From Phaeobacter inhibens DSM 16374 (GTDB taxonomy: Bacteria; Pseudomonadota; Alphaproteobacteria; Rhodobacterales; Rhodobacteraceae), in NCBI RefSeq assembly GCF_000473105.1, contig NZ_KI421498.1:1302001-1366000 (forward strand): a DNA stretch of 64,000 nt, read 5' to 3'. The translations under genes and the position numbers were made by a program. Of the stretch, positions 1 to 7,276 are shown one piece after another (position 1 is the stretch's first letter; each line of letters starts with the position of its first letter). The notes under the pieces are model-generated. The model saw nothing but the letters and a program-made list of their open reading frames with translations. It was not told where the DNA came from and did no database searches.

Positions 1-321
1 ATGCGATCGCCCCTCGCCATCCATGGCAACCATCGACAGAGGGTTGATGATTTCCTCCTCAGCAGCCTGCAGCCGCGCCAGCAACCCGCTTGCACTATAT
101 TCATTCATCAGAAAGCCGATGGTCCCACGATTCATGCCGTAGACCGGCGCGGGCAAATCAATCGTTTCATGCAATGTATCCAGCATGAAGCCATCGCCCC
201 CCAAGGCGACGATCACATCCGCCTCTTCCCTGGGCACATTGCCGTATCGTCTCACCATTTCGGTTTGTGCTGACTGCGCCACCGGAGCCCGGCTGGCCAG
301 AAAGGCGATTCTCATGGTCAT
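1..321 (-). CDS. nadK: NAD kinase, N-terminal part (3' end outside window)
   Basis: NAD kinase phosphorylates NAD to NADP in the cytoplasm, using ATP or polyphosphate. The 107 codons visible begin [19 protein letters not shown] and contain the diagnostic glycine-rich loop [13 protein letters not shown] near residue 45, followed by [16 protein letters not shown], the conserved NAD-binding segment. I took the ATG at 321 because GGAAA lies eight bases upstream; the ATG at 315 is a possible alternative start. The gene runs off the left edge, so the C-terminal half is not seen. It is divergent from glyA, sharing a 170-base intergenic region. The family call is firm; only the exact start is uncertain. 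Confidence 0.9.
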   Translation of the reverse strand, partial: MTMRIAFLASRAPVAQSAQTEMVRRYGNVPREEADVIVALGGDGFMLDTLHETIDLPAPVYGMNRGTIGFLMNEYSASGLLARLQAAEEEIINPLSMVAMDGEGRSH

Positions 322-491
322 CAAATCTGTTTCCGGTGTTACGCAATTCGTTCCGAAACAATCACAGCTTTCCCAAGATTGCCAGTCTTGCCGCTCTCAG
401 CGAGGAATTCGTCGTATTCCGGGCTTTCAGGGCTGCGATGTTTCCGATAGGAAATCTCTCAAATGGAACGCCAACTCATGGAGCCAGCATC

Positions 492-1790
492 ATGACCGTG
501 ACCACCTCCCGCGACCCCGGTTTTTTCACCCAATCCCTCGCCGAGCGCGATCCGGAGCTGTACGGCTCTATCACGGATGAGCTCGGTCGTCAGCGCGACG
601 AGATCGAGTTGATCGCATCGGAAAACATCGTCTCCGCCGCCGTGATGGAAGCGCAGGGCACTGTTCTGACCAACAAATACGCCGAAGGCTACCCGGGCCG
701 TCGCTACTATGGCGGCTGCCAATACGTTGATGTTGCTGAGAACCTCGCCATTGACCGCGCCAAACAACTGTTTGGCTGTGAGTTCGCCAACGTGCAGCCC
801 AACTCCGGCTCGCAGGCGAACCAAGGTGTGTTCCAGGCGTTGATCCAGCCCGGCGACACCATCCTCGGCATGGATCTGGCCTCCGGCGGTCACCTCACTC
901 ACGGTGCGCGCCCCAACCAGTCCGGCAAATGGTTCAACGCGGTTCACTACGGTGTGCGTGAAGAAGACTGCCTGATTGACTATGATCAGGTCGAGGCCCT
1001 CGCGGTTGAGCATCAGCCCAAGCTGATCATCGCCGGTGGCTCCGCCATTCCGCGCGTCATCGACTTTGCCCGCTTCCGCGAAATCGCCGATAAGGTAGGC
1101 GCCTATCTGCATGTCGACATGGCGCATTTCGCCGGTCTGGTCGCTGCGGGTGAGCACCCCTCGCCCTTCCCGCATGCCCATGTTGCCACCACCACCACGC
1201 ATAAAACTCTGCGCGGTCCGCGCGGCGGCATGATCCTGACCAATGATGCCGATATCGCAAAGAAAGTGAACTCCGCGATCTTCCCCGGTATCCAGGGTGG
1301 CCCGTTGATGCATGTGATTGCAGCCAAGGCCGTCGCTTTCGGTGAAGCACTGCGTCCTGAGTTCAAAGACTACCAGAAGCAGGTGCGCGCCAATGCCGTG
1401 GCACTCTCGGATCAGCTGATCAAGGGCGGTCTCGACATCGTCACCGGTGGCACCGACACCCATGTAATGCTGGTCGATCTGCGCCCCAAAGGCGTGACCG
1501 GCAATATCGTGGACAAGGCTCTGGGCCGCGCCCATATCACCACCAACAAGAACGGCATCCCGTTCGACCCGGAAAAGCCGACCGTTACCTCGGGCATCCG
1601 TCTGGGCACCCCCGCAGGCACCACCCGTGGCTTTGGCGAAGCTGAATTCCGCGAAATCGCGGATCTGATCATCGAAGTTGTCGACGGTCTGGCCGCCAAT
1701 GGCGAAGACGGTAATGCCACTGTTGAGGCATCTGTGCGCGAGAAAGTGGCCGCCCTCTGCGCCCGCTTCCCGCTCTACCCGAACCACTAA
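492..1790 (+). CDS. glyA: Serine hydroxymethyltransferase
   Basis: This PLP enzyme interconverts serine plus tetrahydrofolate and glycine plus 5,10-methylene-THF, supplying one-carbon units in the cytosol. The 432-residue product has the usual length. Visible landmarks are [10 protein letters not shown] near the N-terminus, the [13 protein letters not shown] substrate region, [14 protein letters not shown], and the PLP lysine in [14 protein letters not shown]. The ATG at 492 was chosen because [16 protein letters not shown] matches family N-termini and a GGAG lies about nine bases upstream, although the frame stays open to 267. A strong hairpin terminator follows the stop. The one-carbon link with metF 17 kb away is functional only, not an operon. 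Confidence 0.97.
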   Translation: MTVTTSRDPGFFTQSLAERDPELYGSITDELGRQRDEIELIASENIVSAAVMEAQGTVLTNKYAEGYPGRRYYGGCQYVDVAENLAIDRAKQLFGCEFANVQPNSGSQANQGVFQALIQPGDTILGMDLASGGHLTHGARPNQSGKWFNAVHYGVREEDCLIDYDQVEALAVEHQPKLIIAGGSAIPRVIDFARFREIADKVGAYLHVDMAHFAGLVAAGEHPSPFPHAHVATTTTHKTLRGPRGGMILTNDADIAKKVNSAIFPGIQGGPLMHVIAAKAVAFGEALRPEFKDYQKQVRANAVALSDQLIKGGLDIVTGGTDTHVMLVDLRPKGVTGNIVDKALGRAHITTNKNGIPFDPEKPTVTSGIRLGTPAGTTRGFGEAEFREIADLIIEVVDGLAANGEDGNATVEASVREKVAALCARFPLYPNH

Positions 1791-1806
1791 GCCAGTCGGT
1801 CAAAAC

Positions 1807-1848
1807 AAAAAACCGCCGCGTGCTTATCGCACGCGGCGGTTTTCTTTT
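1807..1848 (+). terminator. Rho-independent terminator after glyA (probably bidirectional)
   Basis: A near-perfect stem pairs AAAACCGCCGCGTGC with GCACGCGGCGGTTTT around a five-base loop and is followed by TTCTTTT. The opposite side carries an A-run, so it can also end transcription from the leftward gene at 1870-2154. Confidence 0.9.
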
Positions 1849-1869
1849 GTGCGATCCGGATCTACCAGA

Positions 1870-2154
1870 TCAGAGCGGCTTGGTCTCAGCCAGCGCCTCT
1901 TCCAGCATTTTCTCATTGCGCGCTTCTTCGATACGACGGATGCGATCTTCGCTGGAACGGATGTCAAAGCGGTATTTCACAACGTTGATCAGGCTCAGTG
2001 TCAGGAGCATGATGCCCATGCCCCAGAACCCTTTGGTCGCCAGCGGCACCTCAGTCGAAAGCCAGAGCGAGATGCCCAGCATCCCGTAAGCCACAGCCAC
2101 ACCGGCCACGTTGAGGGTGATGATCAGGTTGTTGTCGTTGCGTGCATTGGTCAT
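1870..2154 (-). CDS. YiaA/YiaB-like small inner-membrane protein
   Basis: A 94-residue protein with two predicted membrane helices: roughly residues 11-30 (LNVAGVAVAYGMLGISLWL) and 40-60 (ATKGFWGMGIMLLTLSLIN). A charged C-terminal tail follows (DRIRRIEEARNEKMLEEAL) that probably forms an amphipathic helix in the cytoplasm. The TKGFWGMGxxML pattern and the tail resemble the YiaAB two-helix domain family, whose function is unknown. It lies convergent with glyA and upstream on the same strand is the PspA-like gene, 78 bases away, which could hint at a shared envelope-stress role; that is inference. Confidence 0.7.
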   Translation of the reverse strand: MTNARNDNNLIITLNVAGVAVAYGMLGISLWLSTEVPLATKGFWGMGIMLLTLSLINVVKYRFDIRSSEDRIRRIEEARNEKMLEEALAETKPL

Positions 2155-2232
2155 TGGGTCTCTCCCGATTGGTCGTCTTGATTTTTCAAATACTTAAGAA
2201 AGCTGCGCCAGTTTACGGGCGCTCGCGAAGTG

Positions 2233-2910
2233 TCAATTTTTTGGTGCCAGCCGCGCCAGAACATCAGCAGCAGTACTGCGTGTCGGGGCGCCGAACCCGG
2301 CATCCGCCAGATCATCTGCCACCGTGCCATGGCTCAGCCCGGTTTCGATGTCCTTCAAGATTTCGCTATGCTCAAACGGGTCCTCAGCAGACATCACACG
2401 ATTGATCAGCGCCTCAGCCTCGCCCAGCGTGTCGCCGGATGCTTCGCCCCGCGCCATGCCGATATGCGCGCCTTGTGCCTTCCGGGTGGCCCTTGCTGCA
2501 ACTGCGCCCTGTTTCAGATCCATCAGACGGCGATGACAGGATTCTACGGACTGGCGCAGCTGCAGGCTGCGCTGCTCCAGCATGTCGACCGTGCGGCGGC
2601 GCATTGCCTGCTCGTTTTCCAACTCCGCAATGGCCGTGGCAGCGGCCTGCGCCAGATCCTGACGATCATCCGCAAGAGCCGCGCGGGCCCGCTCCGTCAG
2701 ATCGCCGATCCGCGTGGTGACCGCCCCAAGTTGACGGGTTTCCATACGGGATTTCTGGATCAAACCGGCCAGCGCCTGTTTGGCGCGGGTCAGATCTGCC
2801 TCACCGGCGCGGATCTTCTGGTCGATCAACTCAATCGCATAAGTGTCGCTCAACCGCTCCTCAGCGCGGGCATCAATGCCCCGGATCAAAGTCTTAATCG
2901 TTGCAAACAT
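2233..2910 (-). CDS. PspA/IM30-family coiled-coil protein
   Basis: This 225-residue protein is almost entirely heptad-like and charged, as in phage-shock protein A and IM30, which coat the cytoplasmic face of the inner membrane under stress. The start MFATIKTLIRGIDARAEERL matches the amphipathic N-terminal helix of the family. It is preceded by a strong GGAGGAA, so I preferred 2910 over the open-frame ATG at 2940. The middle region (LTRAKQALAGLIQKSRMETRQLGA through MLEQRSLQLRQS) is predicted coiled coil. The gene lies downstream of a TetR regulator on the same strand, with three palindromic operators in the 92-base gap. No PspF, PspB or PspC gene is adjacent, so control here appears TetR-based rather than the enterobacterial type. 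Confidence 0.8.
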   Translation of the reverse strand: MFATIKTLIRGIDARAEERLSDTYAIELIDQKIRAGEADLTRAKQALAGLIQKSRMETRQLGAVTTRIGDLTERARAALADDRQDLAQAAATAIAELENEQAMRRRTVDMLEQRSLQLRQSVESCHRRLMDLKQGAVAARATRKAQGAHIGMARGEASGDTLGEAEALINRVMSAEDPFEHSEILKDIETGLSHGTVADDLADAGFGAPTRSTAADVLARLAPKN

Positions 2911-2926
2911 GGCTTCCTCCAAATCG

Positions 2927-2939
2927 TGAACAGTGTTCA
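2927..2939. promoter_or_regulatory. TetR-type operator, copy 1 (TGAACAGTGTTCA)
   Basis: A dyad TGAAC-AGT-GTTCA just upstream of the PspA-like start. It matches the consensus TTGAACnnnGTTCAA seen three more times around this gene pair. Confidence 0.65.
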
Positions 2940-2960
2940 TAAATTTGGTATAAGGAAATA

Positions 2961-2975
2961 TTGAACGTCGTTCAA
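2961..2975. promoter_or_regulatory. TetR-type operator, copy 2 (perfect TTGAACGTCGTTCAA)
   Basis: A perfect 15-base palindrome in the gap between the TetR gene and the PspA-like gene. It is the best match to the shared motif and is likely the highest-affinity site. Confidence 0.75.
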
Positions 2976-2983
2976 GGATTATT

Positions 2984-2998
2984 TTGAACGATGTTCAG
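2984..2998. promoter_or_regulatory. TetR-type operator, copy 3 (TTGAACGATGTTCAG)
   Basis: Another copy of TTGAACnnnGTTCAA with one mismatch. Its centre is 23 bases from copy 2, about two helical turns, consistent with cooperative binding on one DNA face. Confidence 0.7.
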
Positions 2999-3002
2999 GA
3001 AA

Positions 3003-3590
3003 TCATGTAAGGCGTGACAATACCTCGGAAATCATCCGCTCAATTTGGTCCACCGGCACGCCAGAGATGCGGTTCTCCAACCCGAGAAGCACGATTCCAT
3101 GCACGGCCGAGAACAAAGCCCGCACCATGAGCACCAGATCCTCGGGTGTTTTGTGGGGAAAAATCTCCGCAACCGGCGCCGCAATATTTGAAAACAGATC
3201 CTCCAGCGCGGCGCGGTACCAATCAGGAACCGCCTCCTCCTCCGCCTGCACATCGAACAAGGCGCGCCACAGCCGGGTATTCTCTGCCGCGAATCCCAGA
3301 TACGCATTGCTCATCAGGATCAACCGTTCGGTCGGCGTCGCAGCTTCCGCCCCGTTGAGAGACTGCTGCACAGCCTGCCCCAGAGCCTGAAAGGTTTGCC
3401 CGTTCACCGCCATCACAATGGCATTCATATCGTCAAACGCGTTGTAAATAGCGCCCACAGCGCAACCCGCGTCCATCGCAAGATCGCGTGCCCGCAGTGC
3501 CCCTGCCCCGTCACGGCGAATACGGATCTCAGCCGCTGCCACAAGTTTTTCACGCAACTCTTGCTTGCGGTTTTCCGCCTTGCTTGCCAT
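3003..3590 (-). CDS. TetR-family transcriptional regulator of the PspA-like gene
   Basis: A 195-residue regulator with an N-terminal helix-turn-helix (ALRARDLAMDAGCAVGAIYNAFDDMNAIV, about residues 30-58) and a C-terminal ligand-binding/dimer region of the WHG type (RALFSAVHGIVLLGLENRISG). It is transcribed toward the PspA-like gene. The same palindromic motif occurs three times in the downstream gap and once 19 bases upstream of its own start, so it probably represses both itself and the PspA-like gene. The inducer is unknown. The TetR fold is clear; the target assignment is inference from operator placement. Confidence 0.88.
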   Translation of the reverse strand: MASKAENRKQELREKLVAAAEIRIRRDGAGALRARDLAMDAGCAVGAIYNAFDDMNAIVMAVNGQTFQALGQAVQQSLNGAEAATPTERLILMSNAYLGFAAENTRLWRALFDVQAEEEAVPDWYRAALEDLFSNIAAPVAEIFPHKTPEDLVLMVRALFSAVHGIVLLGLENRISGVPVDQIERMISEVLSRLT

Positions 3591-3608
3591 CTGCTCTGCC
3601 CTTCAGTC

Positions 3609-3623
3609 TTGAACCATGTTCAA
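3609..3623. promoter_or_regulatory. TetR-type operator, copy 4 (TTGAACCATGTTCAA)
   Basis: A dyad matching the other three copies, placed immediately upstream of the TetR gene. This is the expected position for autoregulation. Confidence 0.7.
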
Positions 3624-3663
3624 GATACCGGGCCGTGCCCGCAAGGGAAAGGGGTGTCACACC

Positions 3664-4029
3664 TTAAACAAATCCCCGCCAGCGCAGCACCACCACGAGC
3701 AATATCGCAACCACGATCATCGAAAAGGCCATTGTGGCGACGATGTCCAGCAGACGTCCGCGACGCCGATCCGCCAGGTCAATGGATTTCAGGTGCTTGA
3801 TCACCTCACGTGCCGCGCGCTGCAACGGGTCCTGCTCAACTGTCAGCCGCAGTTTCGGATGCGCCAGAAAATGCTGCGCTTCGGCAAGCCGCATGCCCTG
3901 TCGATAGATCCGGCGCGGCAACCGGCGTCGCGCGTGTTTCAGTGCCGACGCAAGATCGCCGCCAACCTGTTCTCGGTCTTTCAACAGGTCCTGAACCTGT
4001 TCGATATCGCTGAGAAGGGGATTTGCCAT
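3664..4029 (-). CDS. Small C-tail-anchored protein of unknown function
   Basis: A 121-residue protein I do not recognise. The first 90 residues are charged and helical (SDIEQVQDLLKDREQVGGDLASAL, then arginine-rich RRRLPRRIYRQGMRLAEAQHFL). A single hydrophobic helix follows near the C-terminus (LLDIVATMAFSMIVVAILLVVVLRW). The topology suggests a cytoplasmic domain anchored by its tail. It is divergent from the esterase at 4174 and upstream of the TetR gene on the same strand. Coding potential is supported by codon use and the clean membrane helix; no function can be assigned. Confidence 0.62.
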   Translation of the reverse strand: MANPLLSDIEQVQDLLKDREQVGGDLASALKHARRRLPRRIYRQGMRLAEAQHFLAHPKLRLTVEQDPLQRAAREVIKHLKSIDLADRRRGRLLDIVATMAFSMIVVAILLVVVLRWRGFV

Positions 4030-4173
4030 GGACGGTCCGGGATCTGAAAAACTAGCGGCACTTTAGCGGCGCTTCGCGGTACGCTCAATGCCCAGCCAGA
4101 GATATAAGAAACAACAGCAATCCCCCGCGCAAAGGGACTGGCGAGTGAACGATCCCGGCGCTATCACGGGGAT

Positions 4174-4932
4174 ATGCTGAACACGATCCGCCATGGCGCC
4201 CCGACCGACAAGCCCACCTTGATGATCGCGCATGGGCTTTATGGCTCTGCCCGAAACTGGGGCGCTATTGCCAAACGGCTTTGCGATGATCGCGAGGTGA
4301 TCGCGATCGATATGCGCAACCATGGCAACAGCCCTTGGACCGAAACCCACAGCTACCACGATATGGCCGATGATCTGGCGGAGGTGATCGCAGCCCATGG
4401 CGGGCCCGTTGATATGATTGGCCACTCTATGGGCGGCAAGGCGGCAATGACGCTGGCACTCAACCACCCCCAGGCGCTGCGCCGCCTGCTGGTCGCGGAT
4501 ATCGCGCCAGTGGCCTACCAGCACAGCCAGATCCAATACATCCATGCCATGCGTCAGGTTGATCTCGCGAAAGTCGAACGCCGCTCCGACGCTGAAGCAC
4601 AGCTGGCCGACCTCGGCGTCGAAAAAGCACTACAGAGTTTCTTCACGCAGTCCCTTGATCTGCCCAAGAAACGCTGGCGCCTGAACCTGGACACCCTGGA
4701 ACGCGACATGCCCCACATCATGGGTTTTCCCGAGACCGACGCGCAATGGGATGGCAGCACGCTGTTTCTGTCCGGCGCTGCCTCGGATTATGTCCTGCCG
4801 GAGCATCGCCCCCTGATCAAGGCACGGTTCAGCCAGTCACATTTTGCCAAACTTCCCGATTGCGGCCATTGGCTCCACGCCGAAAATCCGCGCGCCTTTG
4901 TTGCGACAGCCCGCAGCTTCTTTGACGCCTGA
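4174..4932 (+). CDS. Alpha/beta-fold hydrolase (YbfF-like esterase)
   Basis: A 252-residue serine hydrolase. Near the N-terminus HGLYGSARNW holds the oxyanion region, IDMRNHGNSP follows, and the nucleophile elbow is GHSMGG around residue 90. The catalytic histidine is in DCGHWLHAENP near the C-terminus, and the acid is probably in the preceding strand (LSGAASDYV). The length and HGLYGS/GHSMGG pattern resemble the YbfF group of acyl esterases. The start is supported by GGGGAT six bases upstream. The substrate is unknown. The gene stands alone between divergent and convergent neighbours. Confidence 0.85.
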   Translation: MLNTIRHGAPTDKPTLMIAHGLYGSARNWGAIAKRLCDDREVIAIDMRNHGNSPWTETHSYHDMADDLAEVIAAHGGPVDMIGHSMGGKAAMTLALNHPQALRRLLVADIAPVAYQHSQIQYIHAMRQVDLAKVERRSDAEAQLADLGVEKALQSFFTQSLDLPKKRWRLNLDTLERDMPHIMGFPETDAQWDGSTLFLSGAASDYVLPEHRPLIKARFSQSHFAKLPDCGHWLHAENPRAFVATARSFFDA

Positions 4933-4962
4933 ACGGGGCGCCGCCGCCCGGGACGCGCATGG

Positions 4963-5145
4963 TCATCCCTGATAAAGCCGTCGCGCCACCAGATAGGACA
5001 CCGGAAGCCCTGCCACCGCGCCAACAGCGGCCGCCATCAGAATAGCCGGAACAGAGACATGCCCGGCCACCAGAACCGCGATCACAGCGGCCCCGGCAAG
5101 GCTGCTGCCGATCAGGGAATAGAGGATGGATGCTAGGCGGATCAT
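4963..5145 (-). CDS. Small two-helix membrane protein
   Basis: A 60-residue, very hydrophobic protein beginning MIRLASILYSLIGSSLAGAA, with two helices (residues 4-28 and 32-52) and a short basic tail (ARRLYQG). I chose the ATG at 5145 over 5163 because GGAG lies eight bases ahead. Similar short proteins occur widely in Rhodobacteraceae, sometimes mislabelled as CTP synthetase, but no function is known. It is convergent with the esterase, 30 bases away. Confidence 0.65.
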   Translation of the reverse strand: MIRLASILYSLIGSSLAGAAVIAVLVAGHVSVPAILMAAAVGAVAGLPVSYLVARRLYQG

Positions 5146-5446
5146 GGCGGTCACTCCGGTCATAGGTTGGCAACATTAGGGTATCTGCCACCATAAATCA
5201 TGGTGTCGGAAGGCCGGTCTTTGATCCTGATCAGTTCCACAGCAACACTGCGCCGAAGCGATCCCGGGTCAGCATGCGTTTTAGAAAGATCTGCGACCAA
5301 TACGCCAACCGCCGCAGCTGCTGGTGCAGCACGGCGGTCGTGTTCTGGGAAGCGTTGGTACAGACGATCCCCCAGATCGGTTTTTATGAACGGACGAGCC
5401 AGCCCCACGGCGCCCCTCCTAGATAGACCGCCTTCTGATGCCAAAG
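5146..5446. other. Intergenic region without a supported gene
   Basis: About 300 bases between the two-helix protein and the chemoreceptor gene. A 94-codon leftward frame is open here, but its composition and lack of a ribosome-binding site give no support for it. I see no RNA gene or strong hairpin. Confidence 0.5.
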
Positions 5447-6820
5447 TCAGCCGGTGGCACGTACACCATAGCCCTGCGCCCCAGCGCTGCCGCTTCCAAA
5501 GGACACGATGTTCTGCGTCCCGGACCCCGTTTTGAAAATGGAAATCTGGCGGGTCAGCTCATTGGCGTCATTGGAGAGTGTCTGACTGGCCGCGGTGGCC
5601 TCCTCGACCATGGCTGCATTGTGTTGGGTCACCTGATCCAACTGGCTGACACCGGTGTTGATCTCCACAAGGGTCACGGATTGTTCCGCTGCGCCCGTTG
5701 CAATCTGGCTGACATGGCCAGAGATGGTGCTGACGCTGCCGATGATTTTCTGCAGTTCTTCACCCGCGCGGCTCACCAGTTTCACACCGTTGCCGACATA
5801 TTGCGAGCTCTCGTTGATCAACTGCTTAATCTCACCTGCCGCGTCGGAGGATCGCTGCGCCAGCGCGCGCACTTCGGAGGCAACAACCGCAAAGCCGCGA
5901 CCGGCCTCGCCCGCCCGCGCCGCCTCAACACCGGCATTCAACGCAAGCAGATTGGTCTGAAAGGCGATATCATCAATCACCGAAATAATCTGTGAGATCT
6001 TGCCAGAGGATTCCTCGATCTGCGACATGGCCGTCACCGCGTTGCTCACAACTTCACCGCTTTCCTCAGCGGTTGCGCGCGCGTTGCTGACGATGTCCTC
6101 AACCTCACGGGCGCCATCGGCGGCAGAACGCACTGTGGAGGTCAGCTCCTCAATTGCAGCGGCGGTTTCTTCCAGTGTGGCGGCCTGGGTTTCGGTACGA
6201 TGCGACAGCTCACTAGAGGACTGACTGATTTCAGATGCCGTACTGCCGACCGCATCGGCGACCGCCTTCACCGTTTCAACAGCGCCATTCAACGTATCCT
6301 GCGCGTTGTTGAACGCCTCGCAGAGTACCCGCATATCCGGCAGGTCAGAGGGCTGCACCCGGTAGCTCAGATCCCCCTCACTCAGGGCTTCGAGCCCTTT
6401 TGAGATATCCTCAACACTGTTCTGCCGCGCTGTGATGTCGGTGGCCAGTTTGATCACCCGCACCGTTTTGCCCTCACTGTCGAGGACAGGTGCATAGGTG
6501 GCTTGGATCCAGATCGTCTCCCCCGCTTTTGATACGCGCGGATATTGATCGGTGAAAAATTTCCCCGCCGCCAGATCCGCCCAGAACGATTTATAGGCGT
6601 CGCTGCGGGCATAATCGGGATCCACGAACATTGAGTGATGCTTACCCTGGATCTCCTCAAGCTGGTATCCGACCGCGCCCAGGAAATTCGCATTGGCTTC
6701 CAGAATCGTTCCGTCGGGTTCGAATTGGATCATGGCCTGAGTTCGATCAATCATATCCATGATCGACCGTTCCATTGTCGATTCAGCTTGCTGTTTCTTT
6801 GCATCACGTTTGAAAAACAT
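5447..6820 (-). CDS. Soluble PAS-domain methyl-accepting chemotaxis protein
   Basis: A 457-residue chemoreceptor without membrane segments. An N-terminal PAS domain ([20 protein letters not shown] through [12 protein letters not shown], about residues 30-140) precedes a HAMP-like linker ([15 protein letters not shown]). The long signalling coiled coil carries the highly conserved hairpin tip around [19 protein letters not shown]. Such cytoplasmic receptors sense redox or small ligands and talk to CheA/CheW. The start at 6820 ([14 protein letters not shown]) is favoured by GAGG six bases upstream; an upstream in-frame ATG exists at 6883. No che genes are in the window. It is divergent from the hybrid kinase across 456 bases. 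Confidence 0.93.
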   Translation of the reverse strand: MFFKRDAKKQQAESTMERSIMDMIDRTQAMIQFEPDGTILEANANFLGAVGYQLEEIQGKHHSMFVDPDYARSDAYKSFWADLAAGKFFTDQYPRVSKAGETIWIQATYAPVLDSEGKTVRVIKLATDITARQNSVEDISKGLEALSEGDLSYRVQPSDLPDMRVLCEAFNNAQDTLNGAVETVKAVADAVGSTASEISQSSSELSHRTETQAATLEETAAAIEELTSTVRSAADGAREVEDIVSNARATAEESGEVVSNAVTAMSQIEESSGKISQIISVIDDIAFQTNLLALNAGVEAARAGEAGRGFAVVASEVRALAQRSSDAAGEIKQLINESSQYVGNGVKLVSRAGEELQKIIGSVSTISGHVSQIATGAAEQSVTLVEINTGVSQLDQVTQHNAAMVEEATAASQTLSNDANELTRQISIFKTGSGTQNIVSFGSGSAGAQGYGVRATG

Positions 6821-7276
6821 CGTTACCCTCGGCCATACATTGAAAGTTGATCTAAAAATCAATATCGGAGGTTCCTTGCCCAAATATTAACTTTGAAAAA
6901 TGCGCCGGGTCAGGGAACAGGATCCAGCTTTTCATCTCGTCAAAATATTAATTCATGATTTCTCACAGCAACTTAACCTATCCACAGAGTGTTCGGAATA
7001 GATCGCAAAGATACGCATTTACGCTACCTCTCGATTAACTTACTCAACCTAAGATGGCATCTCTTCAGCTGACGACCACACAAAAGCCCGCTCAATTTGA
7101 TACTAATTAGAGAGACTGTCGTGGAAATCCCCAAAACAAATCCCCTTACGCGTGAGCAATCGTCCGGAAAACCTCTCAAAGTGGAAAAGTTCGGGCATCG
7201 TTAATATTGGTTGAACAGTTTTGCGCCAGGAATGACTGTATATTTACAGTAGACGATAATCACCGGTGTAACCTTC
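6821..7276. other. Divergent regulatory region between chemoreceptor and hybrid kinase
   Basis: A 456-base gene-free segment that is A/T-richer than its surroundings, as expected for two divergent promoters. The only sharp element I find is the inverted repeat at 7235-7250. No RNA gene is evident. Confidence 0.6.
7235..7250. promoter_or_regulatory. Inverted repeat ACTGTATATTTACAGT upstream of the hybrid kinase
   Basis: Perfect six-base arms ACTGTA/TACAGT around a four-base centre, ending 26 bases before the kinase start. The position suits an operator or a structure near the transcription start. The binding protein is unknown. Confidence 0.45.

Noticed and set aside
322-491. Possible riboswitch between nadK and glyA
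   Set aside because: I searched by eye for a glycine or SAM-type aptamer core and found no matching conserved stems.
459-1787. 442-codon leftward open frame opposite glyA
   Set aside because: It mirrors glyA codon structure in a GC-rich gene; the rightward protein is an unmistakable serine hydroxymethyltransferase.
5160-5444. 94-codon leftward frame between the small membrane protein and the chemoreceptor
   Set aside because: No ribosome-binding site, unusual residue composition and no recognisable domain.
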